Shown here: piece by piece, positions 20,947 to 33,413 of the stretch
Layout of the letters: the number at the start of each line of letters is the position of its first letter
Position numbering within the stretch: position 1 is the first letter of the stretch
NCBI GenBank assembly: GCA_013821825.1
Contig: PNJK01000010.1
Location: forward strand, 1-64,000
Length of the DNA: 64,000 bases
Direction: 5' to 3'
Source: Rhodobacter sp.
GTDB lineage: Bacteria > Pseudomonadota > Alphaproteobacteria > Rhodobacterales > Rhodobacteraceae
Notes under the pieces: generated by a model
What the model saw: only the letters and a program-made list of their open reading frames with translations
Told to the model about the DNA's origin: nothing
Databases searched by the model: none
Translations under genes and position numbers: made by a program

Positions 20947-21773
20947 CCCGCTTTGCCCCCTCGCCGACCGGCCCTCTGCATCTGGGCCATGCCTATTCCG
21001 CGATCCTTGCGCATGACTTGGCGCGGGCAGAGGGAGGGCAATTCCTTCTGCGGATGGAAGACACCGATCTCGAACGCTGCCGGGCCGAATATGAAGCACT
21101 GATCCTGGAAGACCTCGCCTGGCTTGGCCTGACCTGGGATGGTCCGGTCCTCCGGCAATCCGATCACCTCGCCAGCTATAATGCCCGCCTGGAACCGCTT
21201 GCTGCGCGTGGTCTGCTCTACCCCTGTTCCTGCACCCGCTCCGACATCCGGGCCGCCGCTTCAGCGCCGCAGGAAGGGGTGGCTTTCAATGTCTACCCCG
21301 GAACCTGTCGTGGTCGCCCCATGGCCACACGCCGCCCCGGCGATGCCCTGCGCCTGGACCTTGCTGCCGCATTTGCGGCCCTTGTGGACCATGATCTCAG
21401 CTTTCAGGAGACCGGGGCCGCCCATGCCGGCCTGCACCACATCGCACCAGACCGAGCGCATCAACGCATCGGCGACGTGGTCCTGTCGCGGAAGGGTGAG
21501 GATATCGTGGCCTACTTCCTCGCCTCGGCATTCGACGATGCCGACCAAGGTGTAACCCATGTGATCCGGGGCGAAGACCTTTTCGACTTCACGCCGGTGC
21601 AGGTCCTGCTCCTGCACCTCCTCGGCCTGTCGACGCCAGTCTACCACCACCACCGCCTCATCCGCGACGATCAGGGTAAACGTCTGGCCAAGCGCGACGA
21701 CGCGCGGTCCATTGCGAAATACCGGACCGAAGGCGCGACGCCCGGCGATATCCGCCGGATGGTGGGTCTATAG
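20934..21773 (+). CDS. gluQ: Glutamyl-Q tRNA(Asp) synthetase
   Basis: At 279 residues this is the catalytic half of a GluRS without an anticodon-binding domain. It attaches glutamate to queuosine in tRNA-Asp. Motifs are [18 protein letters not shown] (HIGH class), a zinc site CSCTRSD with a later Cys (GTCRG), HVIRGEDL, and [11 protein letters not shown] (KMSKS-like). ATG 20934 lies inside the end of trmFO (13-nt overlap). The 3' end overlaps the convergent hisI stop by 6 nt. Its presence implies that the organism makes queuosine tRNA. Confidence 0.93.
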   Translation: MAFVTRFAPSPTGPLHLGHAYSAILAHDLARAEGGQFLLRMEDTDLERCRAEYEALILEDLAWLGLTWDGPVLRQSDHLASYNARLEPLAARGLLYPCSCTRSDIRAAASAPQEGVAFNVYPGTCRGRPMATRRPGDALRLDLAAAFAALVDHDLSFQETGAAHAGLHHIAPDRAHQRIGDVVLSRKGEDIVAYFLASAFDDADQGVTHVIRGEDLFDFTPVQVLLLHLLGLSTPVYHHHRLIRDDQGKRLAKRDDARSIAKYRTEGATPGDIRRMVGL

Positions 21774-22124
21774 CGGCTGGGTCAGGATGACCTCCTCGCC
21801 CCCACGAACCGCCGTGTAGAAACACGACTGCCGCCCGGTATGGCAGGCCGGCCCCTCTTGTTCGATCAGCACCAGAAGGCAATCGCGGTCACAATCGACC
21901 CGCAACTCCACCAGCCGCTGATGATGCCCCGAGGTCTCGCCCTTCACCCAGAATGCCTGCCTTGACCGCGACCAGTAGGTCACCTTGCCGCTCTCCAAGG
22001 TCCGGGCGACTGCGCCTGCGTTCATCCAGGCCATCATCAGAACCTCGCCCGACGCATGGTCCTGTGCCACGCAGGGGATCAGGCCCTTGTCGTCGAACTT
22101 GAGGCTGGCGGGATCAAAGCTCAT
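21768..22124 (-). CDS. hisI: Phosphoribosyl-AMP cyclohydrolase
   Basis: The 118-residue Zn/Mg enzyme opens the adenine ring of PR-AMP in the third step of histidine synthesis. The family signatures are all present: LIPCVAQDHASGEVLMMAWMN, VTYWSRSRQAFWVKGETSG, the acidic metal motif VDCDRDCLLV, and the C-terminal CHTGRQSCFY whose cysteines bind zinc. The domain stands alone without a HisE fusion, as is usual in this group. ATG 22124 is divergent from the SufU-like gene 62 nt away. Its 3' end overlaps gluQ. Confidence 0.95.
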   Translation of the reverse strand: MSFDPASLKFDDKGLIPCVAQDHASGEVLMMAWMNAGAVARTLESGKVTYWSRSRQAFWVKGETSGHHQRLVELRVDCDRDCLLVLIEQEGPACHTGRQSCFYTAVRGGEEVILTQPL

Positions 22125-22186
22125 CCGGTCTCTCCTTGGCAGGCGCAGCGCGGAGGACTACATACAACGGCAATCAAGGACATTCC

Positions 22187-22630
22187 ATGAGCGACAGCGA
22201 CCTTCTCAAGCTCTACTCGGCCCGCATTCTGGGGCTTGCGGCTGATATTCCGCATCACGGTCGGCTGACCGCGCCGCAAGGCACGGCCCGCAAACGCTCC
22301 CCGCTCTGCGGGTCGACAGTCACCGTGGACGTTGTGGTCAAGGCTGGCCGCGTGGCGGACTTCGCGCAGGACGTGAAGGCCTGCGCGCTTGGTCAGGCTT
22401 CGGCTGCCATTCTTGGCGCCTCGGTGATCGGTCGCAGCCTGCCCGAACTTCAGGCTGCCCAATCCCAGCTTCGCGCCATGCTGAAGGACGAAGGTCCCGT
22501 GCCCGCCGCCCCGTTCGAGGGTTTCGAAGTCCTCTTCCCCGCCCGGGAATTCAAGAACCGCCACGCCTCGATCCTGCTGGCGCTGGAAGCAGTCTGCGAG
22601 GCGATGGCCGCCGCCGAAGCCACCGCCTGA
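22187..22630 (+). CDS. IscU/SufU (NifU_N)-like iron-sulfur scaffold protein, atypical
   Basis: A 147-residue NifU_N-fold protein. It has LYSARILGLAADIPHHGRL, the first ligand loop PLCGSTVTVDVVV, and the second ligand ACALGQASAAIL. Canonical SufU/IscU proteins carry Cys-Gly-Asp in the first loop and a third Cys after an Arg near the C-terminal helix. Here the Asp is Ser, and the third position reads RHAS, with Ala where Cys is expected. A Cys seven residues on (AVCEAM) might compensate. A scaffold or sulfur-relay role is inferred from the fold only. ATG follows AAGGACATTCC. Confidence 0.82.
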   Translation: MSDSDLLKLYSARILGLAADIPHHGRLTAPQGTARKRSPLCGSTVTVDVVVKAGRVADFAQDVKACALGQASAAILGASVIGRSLPELQAAQSQLRAMLKDEGPVPAAPFEGFEVLFPAREFKNRHASILLALEAVCEAMAAAEATA

Positions 22631-22633
22631 CCC

Positions 22634-22668
22634 AAAAAAACCGCCGCACGTCAAAGGACGGCGGCGGC
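22634..22668 (-). terminator. Intrinsic terminator of the 40-residue membrane protein gene
   Basis: Read on the minus strand, CCGCCGCCGTC-CTTT-GACGTGCGGCGG forms a long stem followed by T7. It faces the SufU-like gene end and terminates transcription coming leftward from the small gene. Its A run on the plus strand gives it little use for plus-strand transcripts. Confidence 0.8.
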
Positions 22669-22760
22669 AGTAGCGCTTCTGGAAACGGCGGGCCGGCGGA
22701 CCATGGCTGGCATGGGGGAAGGCCGGCACCCTTGGGGGACAGAGCGCGGGGCAGAAAGCT

Positions 22761-22883
22761 TCAGGCGACGCCGGGCAAGGCAAGCACGGCAAAGAGCAGA
22801 ACGAAGAGTGCGGCAAGACCAGCCGTATCCTCCACCGCGCCGCGGGGAGTGTGGGTCAGAAGGGTCTTTACGGCGGCTTTCAT
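22761..22883 (-). CDS. Small single-pass membrane protein (40 residues)
   Basis: The frame MKAAVKTLLTHTPRGAVED continues into one hydrophobic helix (TAGLAALFVLLFAVLALPG). It is preceded by a perfect GGAGG eight nt before ATG 22883, and a dedicated intrinsic terminator lies downstream. These three signals make it a real small gene although it is short. A longer frame upstream (67 residues) would bury the ribosome site inside the coding sequence. The predicted topology is a cytoplasmic N-terminus and a C-terminal anchor. The function is unknown. It lies downstream of, and on the same strand as, recG, 167 nt away. Confidence 0.72.
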   Translation of the reverse strand: MKAAVKTLLTHTPRGAVEDTAGLAALFVLLFAVLALPGVA

Positions 22884-23049
22884 CGCGTCCTCCATGCTTG
22901 TTGCCCGATTGTTCTCATATGTCGCTGGGCCTGTAAAGAACTTTTTAAGAACATTCGAGAACAAAGCGCGATTCGCCGGGCTGCGCAGCTTTCAGCCGCC
23001 CAGCGATGGTTGCCGGAAAATCGACCGCAGGGCAGCGACCCAGGGCTTC

Positions 23050-27275
<4,226 letters not shown>

Positions 27276-27303
27276 TTAGGCGCGGTCCCGGGCAAGGTAA
27301 AGA

Positions 27304-28014
27304 TCAGGCGCTTGCGGCAAGCTTCGGCGCGGCCACCGCGACCGGATCGCGCAGCACATAGCCACGGCCCCAGACGGTTTCGATGTAATTCGCGCCTTCC
27401 GTCGCCTCGGCGAGTTTCTTGCGCAGTTTGCAGATGAAGACGTCGATGATTTTCAATTCAGGCTCGTCCATGCCGCCATAAAGGTGGTTCAGGAACATTT
27501 CCTTGGTCAGCGTCGTCCCTTTGCGCAGCGAAAGCAGTTCCAGCATCTGATATTCCTTGCCGGTCAGATGCACCGTCTTGCCTTCAGCCTCTACCGTTTT
27601 GGCGTCAAGGTTCACGGCCACCTTGCCAGTCTTGATGACCGACTGGCTGTGGCCTTTCGACCGGCGGATAATGGCATGGATACGCGCCACCAGTTCCTCA
27701 CGGTGGAAGGGCTTGGTCATGTAGTCATCCGCGCCGAAACCGAAGCCTTTCAGCTTGTTTTCCGTATCATCCGAGCCAGACAGGATCAGGATTGGCGTTT
27801 CCACCCGGGCCTGACGGATCTGGCGCAGCACGTCATGCCCGCTCATGTCCGGAAGGTTCAGGTCCAGAAGGATCAGGTCGTAATCATAAAGCTTCGCCAG
27901 ATCGACACCGTCTTCCCCCATATTGGTGCAATAGACGTTCAGGTTGGCGTGAGTCAGCATCAGTTCGATGCTGCGCGATGTCGTCGGGTCGTCTTCCACA
28001 AGCAGGATGCGCAT
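27304..28014 (-). CDS. ctrA: Cell-cycle response regulator CtrA
   Basis: The 236-residue OmpR-type regulator has a receiver with phospho-acceptor D51 ([16 protein letters not shown]) and a winged-helix domain nearly identical to CtrA of other alphaproteobacteria ([34 protein letters not shown]...[17 protein letters not shown]). It binds TTAA-N7-TTAA sites. In Rhodobacterales it typically drives motility, gene-transfer-agent and competence genes rather than being essential. ATG 28014 (MRILLVEDD) is the family start. A near-consensus CtrA box and a GANTC methylation site precede it, and sciP lies directly upstream on the same strand. Confidence 0.97.
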   Translation of the reverse strand: MRILLVEDDPTTSRSIELMLTHANLNVYCTNMGEDGVDLAKLYDYDLILLDLNLPDMSGHDVLRQIRQARVETPILILSGSDDTENKLKGFGFGADDYMTKPFHREELVARIHAIIRRSKGHSQSVIKTGKVAVNLDAKTVEAEGKTVHLTGKEYQMLELLSLRKGTTLTKEMFLNHLYGGMDEPELKIIDVFICKLRKKLAEATEGANYIETVWGRGYVLRDPVAVAAPKLAASA

Positions 28015-28021
28015 CTTATCG

Positions 28022-28026
28022 GATTC
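28022..28026 (-). promoter_or_regulatory. GANTC (CcrM) methylation site upstream of ctrA
   Basis: GATTC lies 8 nt upstream of the ctrA start codon. GANTC is the target of the CcrM cell-cycle methyltransferase, and in Caulobacter a GANTC in the ctrA promoter couples transcription to replication. Here it sits in the probable leader, so function is inferred. Confidence 0.4.
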
Positions 28027-28071
28027 TCCGCTCCATTTGCCTACATCGTTAATGACATTGATCGGCAATGG

Positions 28072-28086
28072 TTAACTGTCGGTTAC
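28072..28086 (-). promoter_or_regulatory. Putative CtrA binding box upstream of ctrA
   Basis: The plus strand reads TTAA-CTGTCGG-TTAC; the reverse complement is GTAA-N7-TTAAC, one mismatch from the CtrA consensus TTAA-N7-TTAAC. It is 58 nt upstream of the ctrA start, in the gap between sciP and ctrA, suggesting autoregulation. Confidence 0.6.
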
Positions 28087-28113
28087 TTTGCCAGAGCGGG
28101 AGTAGGAAACAAT

Positions 28114-28392
28114 TTAAAGTTGTCTCAATTTCTGGATGGCTGTGACTTTCAGACCCTGATCGCCGTGGCGTTCGACCGCGGACCGCCAAAGCGCGAACTC
28201 TTCCTCGGACAGGGCGTAGCGTTCCAGCGCCTCGCCTTGCGAGATCAGGCCGTAGACCACCGCCTTTACCACCACCGCCTTGCGGCTGGCCACCCAACGC
28301 CGGGTATCGGCCGCGGGCAGATCGGCCCGCGACAGGATGCTGCCATCCGGCAGAGTGATCTGCCTTGGACCGTCGACACGTTTCAAGAACAT
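28114..28392 (-). CDS. sciP: DUF1153 protein, CtrA inhibitor SciP
   Basis: The 92-residue helix-turn-helix protein matches DUF1153/SciP: DGPRQITLPDGSILSRADLPAADTRRWVASRKAVVVKAVVYGLIS, then ALERYALSEEEFALWRSAVERHG and the final ALR-type helix. In Caulobacter SciP binds DNA-bound CtrA and blocks its recruitment of RNA polymerase. The start ATG 28392 is preceded by GAGGG; an upstream frame of 26 codons is not conserved-looking. It is transcribed toward ctrA, with 99 nt between, placing inhibitor and target side by side. Confidence 0.9.
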   Translation of the reverse strand: MFLKRVDGPRQITLPDGSILSRADLPAADTRRWVASRKAVVVKAVVYGLISQGEALERYALSEEEFALWRSAVERHGDQGLKVTAIQKLRQL

Positions 28393-28517
28393 CGGTCTAC
28401 CCTCGCGCATTTGACGCCAGACTGATCCATCAGGCTTAATCAATTCTGAAACTGGGGATTGAGAGTGCACAGCATTTTCATATATTCCCCATCATCTCTG
28501 CATACCGGACAGTAACC

Positions 28518-29663
28518 ATGCCGCGCGACGTCGCCCTGAATTCCCTTGGACTGCCGAAACCCCCGTCCCAGACGCGGGTTGTCGTTGCCATGTCCGGTGG
28601 GGTCGACAGCAGCGTCGTCGCCGCCATGCTGGCCGAGGAAGGCTATGACGTGGTCGGCGTCACGCTTCAGCTTTACGATCATGGGGCGGCGCTTGCGAAA
28701 AAGGGCGCCTGCTGTGCCGGACGCGACATCCATGACGCCCGCCGCGTGGCCGAGACCATGGGCTTTCCGCATTACGTACTCGACTACGAAAATACCTTCC
28801 GTGAGGCAGTGATCGAGGAATTCGCCGACGCCTATCTGGCGGGCGCGACCCCGGTGCCCTGCATCCGTTGCAATGAACGAGTGAAATTCAAGGACCTGCT
28901 GGCCACCGCCAAGGATCTTGACGCCGATTGCATGGCCACCGGCCACTACATCCAGCGCAAGATGGGCGACCACGGCGCCGAGCTGCATCAAGCCGCCGAC
29001 GCCACCCGCGACCAGTCGTATTTCCTGTTCTCGACGACGGGAGAGCAGCTGTCCTACCTGCGTTTTCCGCTGGGCCATCTGCCGTCGAAGGCGGAAACCC
29101 GGGCGCTCGCTGCGAAATACGGGCTGCCGGTGGCCGACAAGCCTGACAGTCAGGACATCTGCTTTGTGCCGAACGGCGACTATGCCGCCGTCATCGAAAA
29201 ACTGCGCCCCGGTTCGGCGGACCCCGGCCAGATCGTCGATCTTGACGGCCGCGTCCTTGGCGACCACCGCGGCGTGATCCACTATACGATCGGCCAGCGC
29301 AAAGGTCTGGGGATCGGCGGGCTGGAAGAGCCGCTCTACGTGGTCCGTCTGGACCCGGCCTCCCGGCAGGTGATCGTCGGCCCGAAAGAGGCATTGTCCA
29401 CCCGGATCATCCCGGTCAGGGAGATCAACTGGCTCGGCGATACCGCCTTCACCTCGCAGACGGAATGGCACCTGAAGGTCAAGGTCCGCTCGACCCGCCC
29501 CCCGCGTGAGGCGATCCTGCGCCCGACCAGCCCCACGACGGCCGAGGTCGAACTCATCGCCCCCGAAGACGGGATCAGCGCCGGCCAGGCCTGCGTCTTC
29601 TACGCCTCCGAAGGCAGCCGGATCTTCGGTGGCGGCTGGATCTGGAAGGGTAACCCCGCGTGA
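28518..29663 (+). CDS. mnmA: tRNA-specific 2-thiouridylase
   Basis: The 381-residue enzyme installs the 2-thio group of mnm5s2U34 in Lys, Glu and Gln tRNAs using ATP and sulfur relayed from IscS/Tus-type proteins. The PP-loop is [18 protein letters not shown]. The catalytic Cys lies in [11 protein letters not shown] and the second Cys in [10 protein letters not shown]. The C-terminal beta-barrel follows. The N-terminal 15 residues before the PP-loop are a short extension common in this group. The stop overlaps the GTG of the DUF2059 gene. Divergent from sciP with a 125-nt shared promoter region. Confidence 0.95.
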   Translation: MPRDVALNSLGLPKPPSQTRVVVAMSGGVDSSVVAAMLAEEGYDVVGVTLQLYDHGAALAKKGACCAGRDIHDARRVAETMGFPHYVLDYENTFREAVIEEFADAYLAGATPVPCIRCNERVKFKDLLATAKDLDADCMATGHYIQRKMGDHGAELHQAADATRDQSYFLFSTTGEQLSYLRFPLGHLPSKAETRALAAKYGLPVADKPDSQDICFVPNGDYAAVIEKLRPGSADPGQIVDLDGRVLGDHRGVIHYTIGQRKGLGIGGLEEPLYVVRLDPASRQVIVGPKEALSTRIIPVREINWLGDTAFTSQTEWHLKVKVRSTRPPREAILRPTSPTTAEVELIAPEDGISAGQACVFYASEGSRIFGGGWIWKGNPA

Positions 29664-30127
29664 AACATCTGGTCCTGACGCTTGCGCTGTTGCTCCCGCT
29701 TTCTGCCCATGCCGAAACGCGCGAGGACCGGGTTGCCGCCGCCGAGGAATATGTCGAACTGGCGCTGGCGGGCTTCGACATGGCTGCGGTGATCGAAACC
29801 ATGTACCAGCCGCTTTTGCAGCAGGTGGCCGCCGGCGGACAGACCTTGAGCGAAGATCAGGTCATGGGGATCCGCCAGCTTTACCTCGACACGTTCAACG
29901 ATCCGATGCTGAAACTGATGCGCGACCAGTCGCAGATCATGGCTGACATCATGACGCTGGGCGAAATCACCGCCCTGCGCGATTTCTACGCCACGCCCGA
30001 AGGCAAGTCGGTCATGGCCAAGCTTCCGCAACTGACGGCGGCGCAGCAGCCCGGCGTGATGCAACTGGTGAATGACAACATGGCCGGGCTGATGCCGCAG
30101 GTCCTGGCGATCATCAACGGCGAATAG
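29660..30127 (+). CDS. DUF2059 domain protein, secreted
   Basis: The 155-residue protein has a Sec signal peptide ([19 protein letters not shown]). An all-helical DUF2059 domain follows: [26 protein letters not shown] near the start, and [24 protein letters not shown], the family's most conserved stretch. It is predicted periplasmic. No biochemical role is established for the family. The GTG start overlaps the mnmA stop (GTGA), so it is coupled to mnmA. Its 3' end overlaps the convergent lpxB gene by 14 nt. Confidence 0.85.
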   Translation: MKHLVLTLALLLPLSAHAETREDRVAAAEEYVELALAGFDMAAVIETMYQPLLQQVAAGGQTLSEDQVMGIRQLYLDTFNDPMLKLMRDQSQIMADIMTLGEITALRDFYATPEGKSVMAKLPQLTAAQQPGVMQLVNDNMAGLMPQVLAIINGE

Positions 30128-31241
30128 CCGCAAGCACCGACCGCGCCGCGCGCAGGCCCGGAGCTTCCCCCCCCCGGCCAAGCCGTTCCATGGTCAGCGC
30201 CATGGCGGCCTTCTGCGATGAGGGGTCGGAAAGCACCGCCTCCAGCGCCGGGGCGATGGCCTCGGCCCGGCAATCGGCGCCGATGAATTCCGGCACCACC
30301 CGCGTCTCGCTGACCAGATTGACCAGCGTCACCGTATCGATCAGCGCCGCCCGCCGCATCAGCCACAGTGTCAGCGGATGCATGTCATAGGCGATCGCCA
30401 TCGGGCAGCCGTTCGCCGCCAGTTCCAGCGACACCGTTCCCGAAGCCGCAAGCGCCACATCGGCGGCGGCAAAAGCCGTGCGCTTGGCGGCGGCGTCCTC
30501 GATGATCTCCGGCACCACCGGCCAACCAGCCGTAAGCTCTCGCACCAGGGGCGCCACGCCCCTTACCGTAGGCAGAAGCACCCGCAGACCGGGATGACGG
30601 GCCAGCATCCGGCCCACAACCTGCCCGAAGACCGGGGCCAGGCGACTGACTTCACCAGGGCGCGATCCGGGCAGGACCAAGAGGATCGGCCCCGCTCCGC
30701 CAGCCCGGAACGCGGCAACCTCGGCCGCTGTTGCCAGCGGTTCCGCCACCACCGGATGCCCGACAAAATCGCAACTCATGCCCGCCGCCGTCATGTAGGG
30801 CGGCTCGAACGGCAGCAGCGCCAGCACATGGTCGATCACCCGCGCCATCCTGGCCGCCCGCCCCGGCCGCCAGGCCCAGACCGAGGGGGCGACATAGTGG
30901 ATCGTGCGAAACCCCGGCCGCGCGGCCTTGACGATTGCCGCCACCCGCAGACAGAAATCCGGCGAGTCGATGGTGACAAGCGCCTCGGACCCGGAGGTCA
31001 GCGCCGCCTTGGCCGCCTGGGCGATCCGGCGTTTCAGGGGAAAGTACTTCGGCAGAACCTCGGCAATCCCCATCACCGAAAGCTCCTCCATCGGGAAGAG
31101 GCTCGCCAGCCCCTCGGCCTGCATATGCGGCCCGCCAATACCCTCGAAGGTCACCCCCGGAACCAGTGCCTTCAGCCCCGCCATCAGCGCGGCACCAAGC
31201 CGGTCGCCCGAGGGCTCGCCCGCGATCAGGAACAGCTTCAT
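30114..31241 (-). CDS. lpxB: Lipid-A-disaccharide synthase
   Basis: The 375-residue GT19 glycosyltransferase joins UDP-diacylglucosamine and lipid X to form the beta-1,6 disaccharide of lipid A at the inner-membrane surface. Signatures are FLIAGEPSGDRLGAALM, FEGIGGPHMQAEGL, YVAPSVWAWRPGRAARMAR and DFVGHPVVAEP, then the UDP-binding half with LPGSRPGEV and SGTVSLELA. A run of nine G (coding strand; nine C at 30167-30175) lies 15 codons before the end. It is the last gene of the envelope cluster. ATG overlaps the lpxI stop by 4 nt. Confidence 0.95.
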   Translation of the reverse strand: MKLFLIAGEPSGDRLGAALMAGLKALVPGVTFEGIGGPHMQAEGLASLFPMEELSVMGIAEVLPKYFPLKRRIAQAAKAALTSGSEALVTIDSPDFCLRVAAIVKAARPGFRTIHYVAPSVWAWRPGRAARMARVIDHVLALLPFEPPYMTAAGMSCDFVGHPVVAEPLATAAEVAAFRAGGAGPILLVLPGSRPGEVSRLAPVFGQVVGRMLARHPGLRVLLPTVRGVAPLVRELTAGWPVVPEIIEDAAAKRTAFAAADVALAASGTVSLELAANGCPMAIAYDMHPLTLWLMRRAALIDTVTLVNLVSETRVVPEFIGADCRAEAIAPALEAVLSDPSSQKAAMALTMERLGRGGEAPGLRAARSVLAAIRR

Positions 31242-32053
31242 TCCCGGGCCCAGAGAAACAGCCCCAGCTCCCCGGCCAGCCGCCGCATTTCCGGCAGGTC
31301 AAGGCAGATCACCCCACCCGCCTGAAACGCCACGCCGCCCAGGCCGGCCGCCGCCACCGCGCGCAAGGTATCCGGCCCGAGCGTTGGCAGGTCGATCCTC
31401 CGGTCCTGCCCCGGCTTCGGCGCCTTGTAGAACACACCCCGCCCGCGCGCCGGATCGGGCCGCAAGGCCCCCAGGCCCGCGACCCCCGCCAGCATCGCAT
31501 CCGTTCCCGGCAGCGCCTCGACCGCAAGGCACAGGCCCTGCACCACGACCGCACCCTGCCCGACATCGACCGCGCCAAGCGCCGCGACAATCCGGTCGGC
31601 GCGGGCGGCATCGGCCTCGTCGCGCGGGGTGACCGATCCGGCCAGCACCCCCGGTCCCGGCAACAGAGCCGGCGCCACATCCTCGACCCCCACGACGCTG
31701 AAACCCGCCTCGGCGAAAATCCCGATCACCGCGCGCAGCGTCGCATCATCCCCCGCCGCCATTGCCTGCATCAGCCGCGGCAGCAGTGTCGCCGTTTCCG
31801 GATCAAGAAGTGCCGGGTCCAGCCGGGGCCGCTGCACCGCGCCGGCAAAGACCACGCGCTCGACGTCCATCTTTGCCAGCTGCCGCAGAAGCGGGGCCAA
31901 CCGCTCCACCCGGAATGTGATATCCACCGCCACGCCTGCGGGCGCAAAGCCATCCAGCGCCGCGACGATCGGGGGCTGCGCCATCGCTCCGGTCAGGGCC
32001 GCAGGCAAGCCGCCGCGCCCGGCGATCAGCGCCGTGCGGCCCTGGCCCGTCAC
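31238..32053 (-). CDS. lpxI: UDP-2,3-diacylglucosamine pyrophosphatase LpxI (DUF1009)
   Basis: The 271-residue protein hydrolyses UDP-diacylglucosamine to lipid X, replacing LpxH in many alphaproteobacteria. The DUF1009 signatures are ALIAGRGGLPAAL, the central LAKMDVERVVFAGAVQRP, the VVQGLCLAVEALPGTDAMLAG region, and KAPKPGQDRRIDLPTLGPDTL with the C-terminal GLGGVAFQAGGVICLD. It sits between lpxA and lpxB in the order of reactions, with 4-nt overlaps at both ends. This arrangement implies a tightly coupled lipid A module. Confidence 0.95.
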   Translation of the reverse strand: MTGQGRTALIAGRGGLPAALTGAMAQPPIVAALDGFAPAGVAVDITFRVERLAPLLRQLAKMDVERVVFAGAVQRPRLDPALLDPETATLLPRLMQAMAAGDDATLRAVIGIFAEAGFSVVGVEDVAPALLPGPGVLAGSVTPRDEADAARADRIVAALGAVDVGQGAVVVQGLCLAVEALPGTDAMLAGVAGLGALRPDPARGRGVFYKAPKPGQDRRIDLPTLGPDTLRAVAAAGLGGVAFQAGGVICLDLPEMRRLAGELGLFLWARE

Positions 32054-32856
32054 CGCCCGCCCTTTGGCGTCAGGAAACTGCGATCCGACTTCGACAGCAC
32101 GAAATCGGCAATCTCGCGCACCAGAGGGCTGTCGCTTTCCTCGGCCAGCTTGCGGGCCCGGTCCTGAAAGCTGCCCTCTTCCTGCGCCAGCGTCTGATAG
32201 GCCGCGCGCAGGGCGGTGATCTCGGCCCGCTCAACGCCCCGGCGCTTCAGGCCGACAAGGTTCAGCCCGTCCAGCTCGCCGCGCGGGGCCTGCACCAGAC
32301 CGTAGGGGATCACGTCATTCGTCACCATCGTCACCGCGCCGATGATCGCGCCCTGCCCGATCCGCACCCATTGGTGCACGCCTGACAATCCACCGACGAT
32401 CACGTCATCGCCCAGCACGCAATGCCCGGCGATGGCGACATGGTTGACCAGGATCACCCGGTTGCCAAGCTGGGCATCATGCCCGACATGCGCGCCGGTC
32501 ATGATCAGGCAGTCGTCCCCGACCCGCGTGACCCCGCCACCGCCTTCGGTCCCGGTATTCAGCGTCGCGGCCTCACGAATGCGGCAGCGCTTGCCGATGA
32601 CGAGCCGCGTGCGCTCGCCATGATACTTCAGGTCCTGCGGCACTTCGCCCACGGTGGCAAAGGGGAAGATCACGCTGTCTTCGCCCACCTCGGTCCAACC
32701 GGTGAGGACCGCATGGCTTTTCACTGTAACGCGCGCCTGCAGCGTCACTTCCGGCCCGATCAGGCTGAACGGCCCGACCTCGCAGCCTTCGCCGATGGTT
32801 GCACCCGGCTCGACCACGGCCGAGGCATGGATACGGGCTGTGGGGTGAATGCTCAT
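32050..32856 (-). CDS. lpxA: UDP-N-acetylglucosamine acyltransferase
   Basis: The 268-residue left-handed beta-helix protein acylates UDP-GlcNAc at O-3 in the first step of lipid A synthesis, using hydroxyacyl-ACP. Hexapeptide repeats run from residue 3 to about 185. The catalytic His lies in [15 protein letters not shown] helical C-terminal domain ([26 protein letters not shown]) is standard. The start is ATG 32856 ([10 protein letters not shown]), overlapping the fabZ stop by 4 nt. A longer frame reading through fabZ in another phase is spurious. Confidence 0.95.
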   Translation of the reverse strand: MSIHPTARIHASAVVEPGATIGEGCEVGPFSLIGPEVTLQARVTVKSHAVLTGWTEVGEDSVIFPFATVGEVPQDLKYHGERTRLVIGKRCRIREAATLNTGTEGGGGVTRVGDDCLIMTGAHVGHDAQLGNRVILVNHVAIAGHCVLGDDVIVGGLSGVHQWVRIGQGAIIGAVTMVTNDVIPYGLVQAPRGELDGLNLVGLKRRGVERAEITALRAAYQTLAQEEGSFQDRARKLAEESDSPLVREIADFVLSKSDRSFLTPKGGR

Positions 32857-33320
32857 GCCTTGGGGACGTCGAACATCGCCATGAAGGTCGCCTCGCAGGC
32901 CAACTCGCCGTCCACCTTGGCGTGGCCCTCGAACTTCCACACCCGGCCGCCGCCGCGCAGCGCGCGCACATGCAGTTCCAGCACGTCGCCCGGCACCACC
33001 TTGCGGCGGAACTTGACCCCGTCGACGCCCATGAAGAAGACCTTGGCGTTCCTGTCCACCAGATCCATCGACAGACCCACAAGGATCCCCGAGGTCTGCG
33101 CCATCGCCTCGATGATCATCACCCCCGGAAAGATCGGCATGCCGGGGAAATGGCCCTGAAATTGCGGCTCGTTCAGAGTGATGCATTTGATGCCGACGCA
33201 GGAGTCGTTCAGCACGATATCCTTGACCTTGTCGATCAGCAGGAACGGATAGCGATGCGGGATGATCCGCTGGATCAGGTCCAGATCGGCGGTTGTCGTG
33301 GGTGGCGCGGCTGCATCCAT
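32853..33320 (-). CDS. fabZ: 3-hydroxyacyl-ACP dehydratase
   Basis: The 155-residue hotdog-fold enzyme dehydrates 3-hydroxyacyl-ACP in fatty-acid elongation and competes with LpxA for hydroxyacyl-ACP. The catalytic His is in [21 protein letters not shown] and the Glu lies in the same helix (IIEAMAQ). The substrate tunnel region [13 protein letters not shown] precedes it. It lies directly upstream of lpxA, a position found in most Gram-negative bacteria. About 93 nt separate it from ompH; the usual lpxD neighbour is absent. Confidence 0.95.
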   Translation of the reverse strand: MDAAAPPTTTADLDLIQRIIPHRYPFLLIDKVKDIVLNDSCVGIKCITLNEPQFQGHFPGMPIFPGVMIIEAMAQTSGILVGLSMDLVDRNAKVFFMGVDGVKFRRKVVPGDVLELHVRALRGGGRVWKFEGHAKVDGELACEATFMAMFDVPKA

Positions 33321-33413
33321 GGTCTTGTTCCTTCCTGCCCGTCAAACGGCGGCCCGTTCCGTTGCCACCGTTGCTAGCAACTCATCCCGCGGGTGACAAG
33401 TTCGGCCAGACGC

